Assembly: GCA_964495145.1 (NCBI GenBank)
Contig: CAZBUP010000004.1
Location: 1 to 50,393 of the forward strand
Length of the DNA: 50,393 nucleotides
From: UBA6120 sp964495145
Lineage (GTDB): Bacteria; Bacillota_I; Bacilli_A; RFN20; CAG-826
Reading direction: 5' to 3'
Part shown: positions 15,660 to 23,904 of the stretch, piece by piece
Position numbering within the stretch: the first letter of the stretch is position 1
Layout of the letters: every line of letters begins with the position of its first letter
Translations under genes and position numbers: made by a program
Notes under the pieces: generated by a model
What the model saw: only the letters and a program-made list of their open reading frames with translations
The model's database searches: none
Told to the model about the DNA's origin: nothing

Positions 15660-15807
15660 AATGACAAAAATCCTCCTCTGGATTTCCCTCCCGATTTTTC
15701 GGAAGAGTTTGCGGCTTGGGTAATGGGTCCAAGCCAATGAATTAACGGGCAATTTCGCTAATCACATGCAATCATTGAGGGGGCAATGTTGTTGTATTGG
15801 CACCTAT
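15660..15807 (-). other. Structured 5' leader, class not recognised
   Basis: About 145 transcribed bases lie between the promoter and the ribosome-binding site. A hairpin GGCTTGG / CCAAGCC (about 15713-15735) and a small CCGAAAAATCGG stem are visible, with no T-run terminator. The GEMM-I core TGACGCAAAGC is absent. It could be a stability element or an unknown regulatory RNA. The rest of the non-coding stretch, 15837-15986, holds only a weak GCGTC-ATT-GACGC hairpin at about 15929-15941. Confidence 0.4.
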
Positions 15808-15836
15808 AGTATAAGCACCCTTTTTTTCGATTGCAA
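15808..15836 (-). promoter_or_regulatory. Sigma-A-type promoter of unit C
   Basis: On the minus strand TTGCAA (15836-15831) and TATACT (15813-15808) are separated by 17 bases and point at the SipW-dependent gene at 14790-15659. Confidence 0.8.
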
Positions 15837-15986
15837 GTACTTTGATTACGAATTTTCAAATTTATTTATGCCGGTTTTTGAACCTTACGCACGCATGAAT
15901 CGCGCGGATTCTTCATTAAGAATAATTGCGTCAATGACGCCATTTTGTTAGCAAGATCGAAAAAGTATTTTTTTGGTTTTTCATCA

Positions 15987-16859
15987 CTAATCTTTAACGT
16001 GAACCAAAAATTCGTTAATGACAAACGACTTGGCTTGATAGACATTGGAATTGCCTAGCGGGCTCTTTTCGTAGTAGTTGATTCCACTTGAATATGAGAC
16101 CCAACGATAGAAGGAATCGGAGCTGTCCGAGAACTTGATTGTGAATAAAAAGATGATCTCGTTGCTGTCTTCACCTTCAACCGGGGCCAGGGTGTCCTCG
16201 ACTAGCGGAATGTAGACCAAACCGCCCTGGCTATCATCATCGAACAGGTCGACCGGAGCGAGATCTTGGACGAAGGCATGGGCAGTGGCCGTCACTTGGG
16301 CGGGTGTCATGTCTTGAGTATCGATTGCCGTCGCATAGACGTCGATGGCGCTGCTCAAAGCGATCGGTTCGTCGGTTGCGATGTCGCGCGTATCGGCGTC
16401 GCCCAAGGACGTAAACTCCTTGAGAATGAACTCGACGTTTCTCTCCGAGGTCAGCTCGCTGGTGACTTCGACCGCATAGGTATATTGGATGCCCGGGTAG
16501 ATGTCAACGATATGAAGCGGGTTGGCGGTCGATTCGGGGGCAATCATTTCGGGGGTAATCAAATCGAAATCGGCCTGGTAATCAACCACGCCCAGCCTTT
16601 CCGATGGATTGGCGATGGCGGTCGGGCTTTGATAGCCGGAGTTGGTCCCAGTGGCGATGTCCCGGGTATTGTAGTTGCCGTCAAAGTATTTGATGGCGTA
16701 TTCCAAACCGCCCTCGGTGGTGATCTCCATGATATGGGTTTGATGAAGCCGCTGACTGGTAAACCAGGCGTAACTCAAATACAAAAACGAGGTAAGCGAA
16801 AGGGAAAGCGACATCATGGTCGCGAATAATTGGATTTTCCTTTTGAGCGAAACATTCAT
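15987..16859 (-). CDS. SipW-dependent exported protein (divergent fibre component)
   Basis: 290 residues from the ATG at 16859, which has GAGAGG nine bases upstream; an in-frame ATG at 16880 overlaps the previous stop (TAATG) and is an alternative. The hydrophobic segment SLSLSLTSFLYLSYAWFTSQ carries the AWF signature of SipW substrates. The acidic, cysteine-free mature region is beta-rich. It lacks the C-terminal WLEG motif of the other subunits, so it probably belongs to a different subfamily, perhaps a minor or tip component together with the GLUG protein upstream. It is the last gene of unit A; no strong terminator follows. Confidence 0.75.
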   Translation of the reverse strand: MNVSLKRKIQLFATMMSLSLSLTSFLYLSYAWFTSQRLHQTHIMEITTEGGLEYAIKYFDGNYNTRDIATGTNSGYQSPTAIANPSERLGVVDYQADFDLITPEMIAPESTANPLHIVDIYPGIQYTYAVEVTSELTSERNVEFILKEFTSLGDADTRDIATDEPIALSSAIDVYATAIDTQDMTPAQVTATAHAFVQDLAPVDLFDDDSQGGLVYIPLVEDTLAPVEGEDSNEIIFLFTIKFSDSSDSFYRWVSYSSGINYYEKSPLGNSNVYQAKSFVINEFLVHVKD

Positions 16860-16879
16860 GATTGGGTGCCTCTCGTCCA

Positions 16880-19080
16880 TTAAGCCGTTCCCGGGGTTAA
16901 CGTGGCGTTATCGTAGCCAACCGTGTTGAACGGGGCGTAGTTCGTTCCGGTCGTATAAATGCCGTTAACGTAGGAGTTGACCCCGCTGAAGCCGGCTACG
17001 CGCCAGAAGCGGTAGGTAGTGCCGTTTAGATTCAGGGCGGGATCCACGACGTTGAATTGGACCTTGACCTTCGAGGCTTTATTCCAAGCCGTGAAAGTGG
17101 TCGATCCATCGGGGTTGTTGGTGTAAGTCGGGAGCGAATACAAGAAATCGACATTGTTCAATAAATTGGAAATGTTTCCTTCCCGAGCGGTGAACAGCAA
17201 CTCGATGCTTAAAATATCCAACGTGTAATCATCGACGGCGTAGCGACCGTCATAGAAGCGATACGTCGTGCCGCTGATGCTTTGCTGGACATAGTTATCG
17301 GTGACGTAGGTCCCGTTTTTTCCGACTCCAAATGCAAACATCGGGTAATAGGGTTCATTCAACAAAATATAATCGAACAAGTTTTGCCAAAAGCCGTTAT
17401 CCTCGCGGTTGACGACGAAATTAATGGAAGTTTCCTGAATCACGCCGCTCGAAGTCCTGGTCGGCGTCAATTGACTGATAAGGGGATGTTCATTGGGACT
17501 GTAGATGGGAACCGTCACGCCGTCGACGACGGTGGTTTGGGCCGATAAATCGCCCCAAGATGCGCTATTTACTTTGTTCGCTTCCCAGGTCCACCATAAG
17601 AATTTATAAACGGCATCGGGATTATAGGTATTCCACAAGATTTGGAATTTATTGTTTAAGGTTGAAGAAGTCGCCACGTAAGACATATTGAGCGACACTT
17701 CGAATTCATTCAAGCCAAATACGTCTTCAGCCCGGGAATTGATCTTATCGGTCGACCAAAGCCAAAATCCGTTCAAGACATTGAAGTTGCGCCGGTAATA
17801 GGTGCTGTTTTGCAAGGTGGCGCGCACGCTAGCGCCCAAGCGCCCGTCAGTGACGATCGTGCTTCCGGAGGTCACGTGTTGGAAACGGATGGCATAGCTG
17901 GAATAGGGTTTCCCAGTCGTGATCGTGCCATCGTCTTGAACGACGTCAAACGTCGTGGCCGTGTTTTGAATCCGAGGATAGACCCGGAAATAATCGGTTT
18001 CGTCCGAAGTCAAACCATACGATTGTGTCGCGGAGATAGCATTGCTCTGCTGGACGAGGTAAGACGATCGAAGCGGCGTTTGGGGAATCGACCACAATGT
18101 GGTGCGCATAGCTGGGTTGTTATAGAGGACCTCGTGGAAATTAATGAAGCGGTTGTAGTAATTGGCCGCGGTCGAATCGAGCGGGTTGTCGGTCCGAGAC
18201 CGCCCCACCAAAACGTTGAAACTGCGAGCCGCCCGTCCATTGACGACAATCTTGCCGTTGGCGGAAGTGCTATCGGTGTTTCCTCCCCACAAGCCTAAAT
18301 ACGAAGCGCCTCCATCGAGATGTCCGACAAAGATGCCAACGTAAGTCTCATGATCGGCGTCGGTCGGATGGACGGTCTTGAAAATCGTTTCCTCGTCATC
18401 GGTGACGGTTCCGTTGCCCTTGACGTTGATTTGCCACCGCTCCAGCGTGTAAGAAATGACTTGGCCCTCGTAAATGGCAAAAACGCGGGCCGACAATTGG
18501 ACCGGGTANNNNNNNNNNNNNNNNNNNNNNNNNNNNNNNNNNNNNNNNNNNNNNNNNNNNNNNNNNNNNNNNNNNNNNNNNNNNNNNNNNNNNNNNNNNN
18601 NNNNNNNNTCGGGGCGCTTAATATCAGGTTGCGAATCAATCCTTCCATGGCCACGTAGCCAAACATGCCGACGTCATTGGTGTTTGCCCCATTGACGATC
18701 AAGTTGGAAATCGTGCGGCCGCGGCCGTCGAACGTGCCGTAGAACGGATTGTCCTCGGTTCCGATCGGGAGCAAAGCCCCGTCGGTGTTATCCCAAGTAA
18801 AACTGTCTTGAAGGGCAAAATACGAATTGTTGCGGAAAACGCCCAACATGGTCAATTTCTGCAAATTACGCAAATGGGTGCTGTTGGCGACCAGGTAGGG
18901 GCTCGTCTCAGTGCCAGTTCCACCGGCAAAATGGCTCGACAAAGAGGTGGTGTTCAAATCCAAGGGATGGACATATTTGTCGTAGTTCAAATAGGCGGCA
19001 TAGGTAAAAGCGATGACCGAGGCCGAAGCCGCGAGCAGCGTGGCAATCAAACCGAATTTGACGATGCCTCTTTTTTTCAC
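16880..19080 (-). CDS. Large surface protein with GLUG motif, interrupted by an assembly gap
   Basis: Two reading-frame pieces flank a 100-N gap. The N-terminal piece (19080 down to 18609, 157 residues) starts with GTG, preceded by GGAGAG. It has a signal/anchor (FGLIATLLAASASVIAFTY) and a GLUG-type repeat unit FDGRGRTISNLIVNG followed by GMFGY and IRNLIL, typical of bacterial surface beta-helices. The C-terminal piece (18508 to 16880, about 542 residues) is Asn/Thr/Tyr rich and contains VGHLDGGASYLGLWG, without catalytic motifs. The pieces are in different frames across exactly 100 Ns, but that length is a placeholder, so I treat them as one gene. Two separate genes remain possible. The start lies 1 base after the previous stop. 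Confidence 0.68.
18509..18608. other. Assembly gap of 100 N
   Basis: Exactly 100 unknown bases, the conventional size for a scaffold gap of unknown length. It lies inside the GLUG protein gene, probably because its repeats could not be assembled. Confidence 0.99.
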
Positions 19081-19081
19081 T

Positions 19082-19987
19082 TTAGCTCTCCATGATCGGA
19101 TCGTTGGAATAGATGACGTCGATTCGGAAAGATATGCCGAAACGGATCGATTTGTTCAAGGCGTCGGGTTCCGTCCTTAAGTATTCCAAAAATTTTAAGA
19201 CGTCGAGTTTGATTTCAAACACGATCGATTTGGTGAAAAGGACCTCGCCGGTCGTACTGGAGGTATGCGGGAAACCCAGAACGTATAGTTGCGGCGCCAA
19301 GCCGGGCGTCTCCGGATCGACCGGGGCCCCGTCTAAATCATCAAGCGTGAATACCGGAATCCCATTGGTCCGATCGCCGCTATCGGCGAAAAAGGGAACC
19401 GGTTCTTCGTCGGCGATTTCGTCAAGAAAGGCCGGCAAAGGTGATTCGTACAAATCGGTGGCGTTGTTGCTGGCGATGATCGACCGATAGGTAAACGGAT
19501 ATGCGATCGAATAATCGAGTTCATTGCTCGTGGCCGTGGGAAGCCCGGTATACACCATGGTCATCTTGGTGTAGGCGTCGAAGTTTTCCTTGATGATGCG
19601 CAATTCGACGTAATAGGTTGGAAAAGCCAGTTCATTCAAGGCGAATTCGTTTAAGTAAGTATCCAATAGGTTCAAATCCAAAAAGATCGAATCCGAGAAG
19701 GTGATGTTGAAGGCTCCGACGTCGGTTTCGTCCGGTTCTCGAGTCACATTAAGATAACTGCCTTGGTTTTTATAAAAACCAAGCAAATCCTGCGTCTGTT
19801 GATTGTCCGGATTTTGCTGGTACAGATATCCTTCAAGCGAGGCCACGCTTTCGCCCGACGAGAGCGACAGGGTGTTATCGATCGGCAGGTTGTTTTCGAA
19901 CCAAGCCAATGAAAAACTCGTTAACGCAGTGATCGTTGCCACGAGCGTCAAGGCCGAGAATACCATGAGTTTTTGTTTCTTTTTCAT
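19082..19987 (-). CDS. SipW-dependent exported protein, first gene of riboswitch-controlled unit A
   Basis: 301 residues from the ATG at 19987. A TTG ten codons upstream is excluded because it lies inside the terminator hairpin of the riboswitch. The N-terminus MKKKQKLMVFSALTLVATIT continues to TSFSLAWFENN, a SipW-type signal. The mature region is acidic and cysteine-free, with several beta-strand-like segments (TYYVELRIIKENF, KSIVFEIKLDVLKF, GISFRIDVIYS). No enzyme motif is visible. The ribosome-binding site is poor (GGACACCCCG), so translation may also depend on leader structure. Its stop lies one base before the GTG of the GLUG protein gene, indicating coupling. Confidence 0.8.
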   Translation of the reverse strand: MKKKQKLMVFSALTLVATITALTSFSLAWFENNLPIDNTLSLSSGESVASLEGYLYQQNPDNQQTQDLLGFYKNQGSYLNVTREPDETDVGAFNITFSDSIFLDLNLLDTYLNEFALNELAFPTYYVELRIIKENFDAYTKMTMVYTGLPTATSNELDYSIAYPFTYRSIIASNNATDLYESPLPAFLDEIADEEPVPFFADSGDRTNGIPVFTLDDLDGAPVDPETPGLAPQLYVLGFPHTSSTTGEVLFTKSIVFEIKLDVLKFLEYLRTEPDALNKSIRFGISFRIDVIYSNDPIMES

Positions 19988-20002
19988 CGGGGTGTCCACA
20001 TT

Positions 20003-20041
20003 AAATAAAAAAGCCAATTAACCAAAACATGGCAACTGGCT
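20003..20041 (-). terminator. Expression-platform terminator of c-di-GMP riboswitch 2
   Basis: On the minus strand AGCCAGTT (20041-20034), the 3' strand of the aptamer, pairs fully (one G-U) with AATTGGCT (20019-20012), followed by TTTTTTATTT. Aptamer folding and terminator folding are mutually exclusive, predicting a c-di-GMP-activated switch. Confidence 0.75.
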
Positions 20042-20099
20042 ACCTTTTGATGTCAAGGCCCTATAGCTTTGCGTCACTAGATTGCTCTAGTTTTGCTTT
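20029..20099 (-). promoter_or_regulatory. c-di-GMP-I (GEMM-I) riboswitch aptamer 2
   Basis: The minus strand reads AGCAAAA, hairpin CTAGA-GCAA-TCTAG with a GNRA tetraloop, the invariant TGACGCAAAGC, GGGCCT, and a closing GGTAGCCAGTTGCC, in the order of the GEMM-I consensus. It is very similar to aptamer 1 at 14037-14120 apart from the variable helix. It controls the genes for the SipW-dependent protein, the GLUG protein and the protein at 15987. Confidence 0.93.
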
Positions 20100-20110
20100 T
20101 TACAATAGCA

Positions 20111-20139
20111 ATTATAGAGTGATGTTTACTAATTGTCAA
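20111..20139 (-). promoter_or_regulatory. Sigma-A-type promoter of unit A
   Basis: On the minus strand TTGACA (20139-20134) and TATAAT (20116-20111) are perfect hexamers with a 17-base spacer, ending just before riboswitch 2. The promoter begins right after the DegV gene, for which I see no terminator. Confidence 0.9.
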
Positions 20140-20165
20140 AAAATAATATTTGGCTGACCTATAAA

Positions 20166-21011
20166 TCAATTGGATTTCTTGAAATAAACCAATCCGACGC
20201 AGCCCGGCCCGGCGTGGGTTCCCACCGTGATTCCGACGAAATTGGGATTGTCAATCGGAAAACCCGGCTTGGCCGCGCTGATCAGTCTCGCGAATTTGTC
20301 GAAGATGGCTGGGGCATCCGAATGGGCGATGAAATGCGGGAGCGTTTCGTCGATTTCGGTTTCGGCCAGACGCTTGACGATATGGCTCATGGCCCGTCCG
20401 ATGCCGATGGTGGCCGAGGCCAGATGAATCTTGCCGTGCTTCATGGTGATGATCGGACGTAAGTTGATCCAAGAGCCGACCATCGCCACGGCTTTGGGCA
20501 TCCGTCCGCCCATGGCCAAATACTTCAAATCGTTGAAGGCCGCTTCCAGAACCATCCGCGAGCTTATCTCTTCCAACTTGGCGACAATCGTCGGGATATC
20601 GTCACCCTGGTTACGAAATTGGATGGCCGCTTTGACCAAAGCGCACAAACCCAAAGTCGCTTGCCGCGAATCGTAGATGGTGATGTTTTGCCGTTGGAGT
20701 TCCGCTTTGGCGATGAGGGCCGACTGATAGGTGGCCGATAAATCGCTTGAAAGGATAATCGCCAAAATCGGTTCATCCACCGGTACCGAAGAGAACGCCT
20801 CGACAAACGCAGCCGGATTGATGGCTGACGTCCGTGGCAGTTTTTTGGCCACCCGGAGATAACTGAAAAATTCTTTGTTGGTGATGGTTACCCCGTCAAT
20901 GAAGTCCCGTCCCTCGATTTCGACGTGAAGCGGGACGACGATGATGCCGAGTTCGGCGGCTTCTTGTTGCGATATCTCCGAAGTGCTGTCGGTGATGATT
21001 TTCATTTTCAT
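20166..21011 (-). CDS. DegV family fatty-acid-binding protein
   Basis: 281 residues, the normal DegV length. The N-terminus MKMKIITDSTSEISQQEAAE, the GIIVVPLHVEIEGRDFIDG segment, the TSAINPAAF element and ILSSDLSATYQSA follow the DegV/FakB pattern. The C-terminal domain ends with GTHAGPGCVGLVYF, where the His/Gly turn contacts the ligand carboxylate. FakB proteins hold a fatty acid for phosphorylation by FakA so it can enter phospholipid synthesis; many DegV proteins have no tested ligand. Methionine 3 is an alternative start. It follows the DUF1295 gene by 31 bases in the same direction and may be co-transcribed. Confidence 0.93.
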   Translation of the reverse strand: MKMKIITDSTSEISQQEAAELGIIVVPLHVEIEGRDFIDGVTITNKEFFSYLRVAKKLPRTSAINPAAFVEAFSSVPVDEPILAIILSSDLSATYQSALIAKAELQRQNITIYDSRQATLGLCALVKAAIQFRNQGDDIPTIVAKLEEISSRMVLEAAFNDLKYLAMGGRMPKAVAMVGSWINLRPIITMKHGKIHLASATIGIGRAMSHIVKRLAETEIDETLPHFIAHSDAPAIFDKFARLISAAKPGFPIDNPNFVGITVGTHAGPGCVGLVYFKKSN

Positions 21012-21042
21012 GTTGGCTTACCGTCTTTCATGCAACAATATA

Positions 21043-21846
21043 CTACTTTTTGGGAAACCAGGGGAAAAATATGGAGGTTTTGCGGGCGTATTCGACAAAC
21101 TCCGGCCGCTTCATCATGGCTTTTTCCAGTAATGGTATACCCGAAACGAACACCAACAACCAGGTGATCGTCAAGGGGCTGATCAGTCCAAAGAACCCCC
21201 ATGAGACCGATAAGGCCATCATGCCGACGCCGACCCACATGGTCGCCTCGCCGAAATAATTGGGATGCCGGGTGTAGCGCCACAAGCCGCGATCCATGAT
21301 CTTTCCTTTGCTGGAGGGATCCTTCAGGAAGCGGGCCAGTTGCGCGTCGCCGACCGACTCGAACACAAATCCGAAAATCCAAATCAACAAGCCGAGCCCG
21401 ATCAATGAATAGTGCCAGAAATCATTGGCCAGCCGCGGTTGGCCAATGCCGAGCATGACCACCAAACCGATGACCGACATGAAGAAAGCCTGGGTCAGGA
21501 AAATGCGGGCATAGGCAGCCAACCTTGGATTTTTCAGTTTGGCGTAGCGTTCCCGCATGGCAACGTAACGGAAGTCTTCGCTCCGACCGCGGTTGCGTTT
21601 TAGAATGTGCCAAGACAGACGCAAACCCCAGAAGGTGGTTACCGCCAGAACGGCGATGGCCGTGACCGATAGGAATCCATGAAAAACAAATTGCAATATG
21701 GCCGAGACGATGGCCACGATGACGAAGCCGGCTCCCCAGCCGATGTCGACGATGCCGTAATTGCGTTTGGTTTCACCGATAAAATACAAGATGGTGAAAT
21801 AGGCCAGGATGACGGCAAGCGGAATGATGAATTGCCAAATGTTCAT
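21043..21846 (-). CDS. DUF1295 membrane protein (steroid 5-alpha-reductase/isoprenylcysteine-methyltransferase fold)
   Basis: 267 residues with about six or seven membrane segments. The C-terminal block DRGLWRYTRHPNYFGEATMW is the family signature (RHPNYFGE), also found in isoprenylcysteine methyltransferases and steroid reductases, where it binds the nucleotide or methyl-donor cofactor. The region ends with EKAMMKRPEFVEYARKTSIF, typical of DUF1295. The substrate is unknown. The gene is separated by three bases from the DUF2177 gene upstream, and the two families often occur together with lipid-modifying enzymes, so a membrane-lipid role is plausible (inference). Confidence 0.9.
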   Translation of the reverse strand: MNIWQFIIPLAVILAYFTILYFIGETKRNYGIVDIGWGAGFVIVAIVSAILQFVFHGFLSVTAIAVLAVTTFWGLRLSWHILKRNRGRSEDFRYVAMRERYAKLKNPRLAAYARIFLTQAFFMSVIGLVVMLGIGQPRLANDFWHYSLIGLGLLIWIFGFVFESVGDAQLARFLKDPSSKGKIMDRGLWRYTRHPNYFGEATMWVGVGMMALSVSWGFFGLISPLTITWLLVFVSGIPLLEKAMMKRPEFVEYARKTSIFFPWFPKK

Positions 21847-21849
21847 AGT

Positions 21850-22257
21850 TTATACCCCAAATAGTGTCGCTAGGAAGAAGACAATCGTCGCGGTGACCGC
21901 CGATAGCGAAGTCCCCCAAATCAAATCGATGACGGTGACTTTAAGCGGCCAACCTTTCAAGGTCGCCATGTTGGTCAAATCATAAGTCGCGTAGGTAAAT
22001 AGGCCAAATAGGGCTCCGTAAAGAAGCGCTTGCCACCAAATGCCCTGGTCATAGCTCGGATAAATGGCGAAAACGACCAAACCGACGATGAACAGCAAGT
22101 AAAAAATCAGGGCGGCCGGCCCGTTTGGCTTGTCGGCCATCAAATGGCCCAAGTGCCGACGATAGAATTTGGGGGCGATTTTCAAGAGCCACACCAAATC
22201 GATGCCAAGGAAGACCACTAACGTCAATCCGTATAAAATAATCATATCCAAAAACAT
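21850..22257 (-). CDS. DUF2177 family membrane protein
   Basis: 135 residues, four membrane segments. Family features are the N-terminal FLGIDLVWLLKIAPKFYRRHL, a short loop with GHLMADKPN, and GLFTYATYDLTNMATLKGWP in the middle. DUF2177 proteins have no established biochemical function; they are often encoded beside DUF1295 and cyclopropane-fatty-acid-synthase-like genes. GAGGTGATAAC directly before the ATG is a strong ribosome-binding site and supports the start at 22257. It is the first gene of the group running leftwards to DegV. Confidence 0.88.
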   Translation of the reverse strand: MFLDMIILYGLTLVVFLGIDLVWLLKIAPKFYRRHLGHLMADKPNGPAALIFYLLFIVGLVVFAIYPSYDQGIWWQALLYGALFGLFTYATYDLTNMATLKGWPLKVTVIDLIWGTSLSAVTATIVFFLATLFGV

Positions 22258-22415
22258 GTTATCACCTCAAATTAATCATATCGTGTCCCGAGCCATCTTG
22301 GTAAAAAAATGCTTTCTAAGCATTGGCGGGCCATTTCATTGAATGGAATTTTTGCATTTTAGTCAAAAACAATCGGCTTGCATCGACTTTGCTGAAGCTT
22401 GGAAATTTATTCGAT

Positions 22416-22421
22416 TATAAT
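22416..22421 (+). promoter_or_regulatory. -10 element of the DUF1538 gene, probable leaderless transcript
   Basis: TATAAT ends seven bases before the ATG at 22428, and no Shine-Dalgarno sequence is present. Transcription would therefore begin at or next to the start codon. A -35 box is unclear (TTGCTG at 22389 is 21 bases away). Confidence 0.5.
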
Positions 22422-22427
22422 GTATTT

Positions 22428-23903
22428 ATGAACGTGCTGACCAAGCAATTGGGGAAGAACTTTTTAGCGGTTTTTCCTATTATCGTCATCGTCCTCGTCG
22501 GCAATTTTTTCATTGCCGATTTTGGCCCCGGGCTCGTCTTTCGATTCGGAATCGGAACTTTCTTATTGATTGTCGGTTTATCCTTTTTCTTAATCGGCGT
22601 CGATTTGGCGATCGCCCCGCTTGGCAATCTCACCGGCTTGCACCTGATTAAAACCAATCGGTTATGGATGGTCATCATCGGCGGTCTTCTACTTGGCTTT
22701 TTCATCTCGTTGGCCGAACCGGGATTATTGGTCTTGGCCGGTCAAATCGATCAAGCCACGGTCGGCGCTTTGAACGATCTTTTCATTGTGGTCATGGTGT
22801 CGATTGGCTTGGCGATCATGGTGGCTTTCGGACTCCTGCGCATTATTTATGGTTGGCCGCTATTCATCGTGCTATTGATACTATACGGATTGATTTTGGG
22901 ATTGGCCTGCTTTTCCGACCCGGTCTTCGTCGCCTTGGCTTTTGACGCTTCCGGGGCCACGACCGGCATTTTGGCGGTCCCCTTTTTGCTTTCGTTGGCC
23001 TTTGGCATATCGTCGATGCGCCGTGACAGCAAGGCATCGGAAAAAGACAGTTTCGGACTGGTGGCCGTGGCTTCGACCGGTCCGGTTTTCACGATGTTGC
23101 TATTAGGTTTATTCAACCGTGACGTGGCTTTTTCCGGCAGCTTTGAGCCAGTCATCACCGATAATCGGGTTTGGGGACCGTTTCTTCAAACTGCCGGGCC
23201 GGTCGCTTTAGAGTCGTTGTTGGTCGTTTTGCCATTATTGGTCGTCTTCATTTTAGCCCAACTGGTTAGCTTCAAATTGCCGGCGTCGGCGTTTACACGC
23301 ATAATCAAAGGTTTCATCTATGTGTATCTTGGGTTATTCGTTTTCTTAGTTGGCGTCCGCGGCGGTTTTGTCGACATCGGTTGGGAGTTCGGTCGTAATT
23401 TAAGCGATTCCGGCCATCTATCGCTTTTGTTCATCATCGCCTTTTTATTGGGTGCCTTGACCATCGTGGCCGAGCCGGCCGTGCGCGTCTTGACGCTTCA
23501 AATCGAAGAAGTGACCGCCGGTTACATCAAACCGAAGGCCGTCTATGCCGCGTTGGCATTGGGCGTTGGGCTCGCCATTTTGTTAATTGCCATTCGGATT
23601 ACTTGGCCCGCCATCGCGGTGTGGCATCTTTTGCTGCCTAGTTTCATGATCGCCTTAGCCTTGATGTTTTTCACCCCGAAAATATTCGTGGCAATCGCGT
23701 TTGACGCCGGAGGCGTGGCCACCGGCCCAATCATCGTCAGCTTCATCGCCGCTTTCGTTCAAGGCATGGCCAGCAGCGGCGAATCCTTGGCGACAACCGC
23801 CGACAGTTTCGGCATGGTAGCCCTCGTGGCCGTCCTTCCGATCATCACTTTGGAAATACTCGGCATCATCTACAAAGTCAAATCCGTCAAAGGAGGCATC
23901 TAG
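22428..23903 (+). CDS. DUF1538 family membrane transporter (two-repeat)
   Basis: 491 residues from the ATG at 22428; the frame is open further upstream but the -10 box lies there. About twelve hydrophobic segments form two homologous halves. Each half carries the same elements: an L..AEP.L..L..Q motif (LAEPGLLVLAGQI and VAEPAVRVLTLQI), FDASGATTG / FDAGGVATG, and a KDSFG / ADSFGMVA motif. This is the DUF1538 pattern; a pair of DUF1538 proteins has, as I recall, been reported as a cation/proton antiporter. Here both repeats are in one polypeptide. The next gene, a tandem PII-like protein one base away, probably regulates it. Confidence 0.85.
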   Translation: MNVLTKQLGKNFLAVFPIIVIVLVGNFFIADFGPGLVFRFGIGTFLLIVGLSFFLIGVDLAIAPLGNLTGLHLIKTNRLWMVIIGGLLLGFFISLAEPGLLVLAGQIDQATVGALNDLFIVVMVSIGLAIMVAFGLLRIIYGWPLFIVLLILYGLILGLACFSDPVFVALAFDASGATTGILAVPFLLSLAFGISSMRRDSKASEKDSFGLVAVASTGPVFTMLLLGLFNRDVAFSGSFEPVITDNRVWGPFLQTAGPVALESLLVVLPLLVVFILAQLVSFKLPASAFTRIIKGFIYVYLGLFVFLVGVRGGFVDIGWEFGRNLSDSGHLSLLFIIAFLLGALTIVAEPAVRVLTLQIEEVTAGYIKPKAVYAALALGVGLAILLIAIRITWPAIAVWHLLLPSFMIALALMFFTPKIFVAIAFDAGGVATGPIIVSFIAAFVQGMASSGESLATTADSFGMVALVAVLPIITLEILGIIYKVKSVKGGI

Positions 23904-23904
23904 C

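Noticed and set aside
15660..15807. Third c-di-GMP riboswitch (class I or II) in the unit C leader
   Set aside because: The TGACGCAAAGC core of class I is absent and I could not align the conserved blocks of class II.
16880..19080. Frameshift in the GLUG protein gene
   Set aside because: The frame change across the 100 Ns has no meaning because the gap length is a placeholder.
19988..20017. Upstream TTG start for the first gene of unit A
   Set aside because: It would lie inside the riboswitch terminator hairpin; the ATG at 19987 starts a normal signal peptide.
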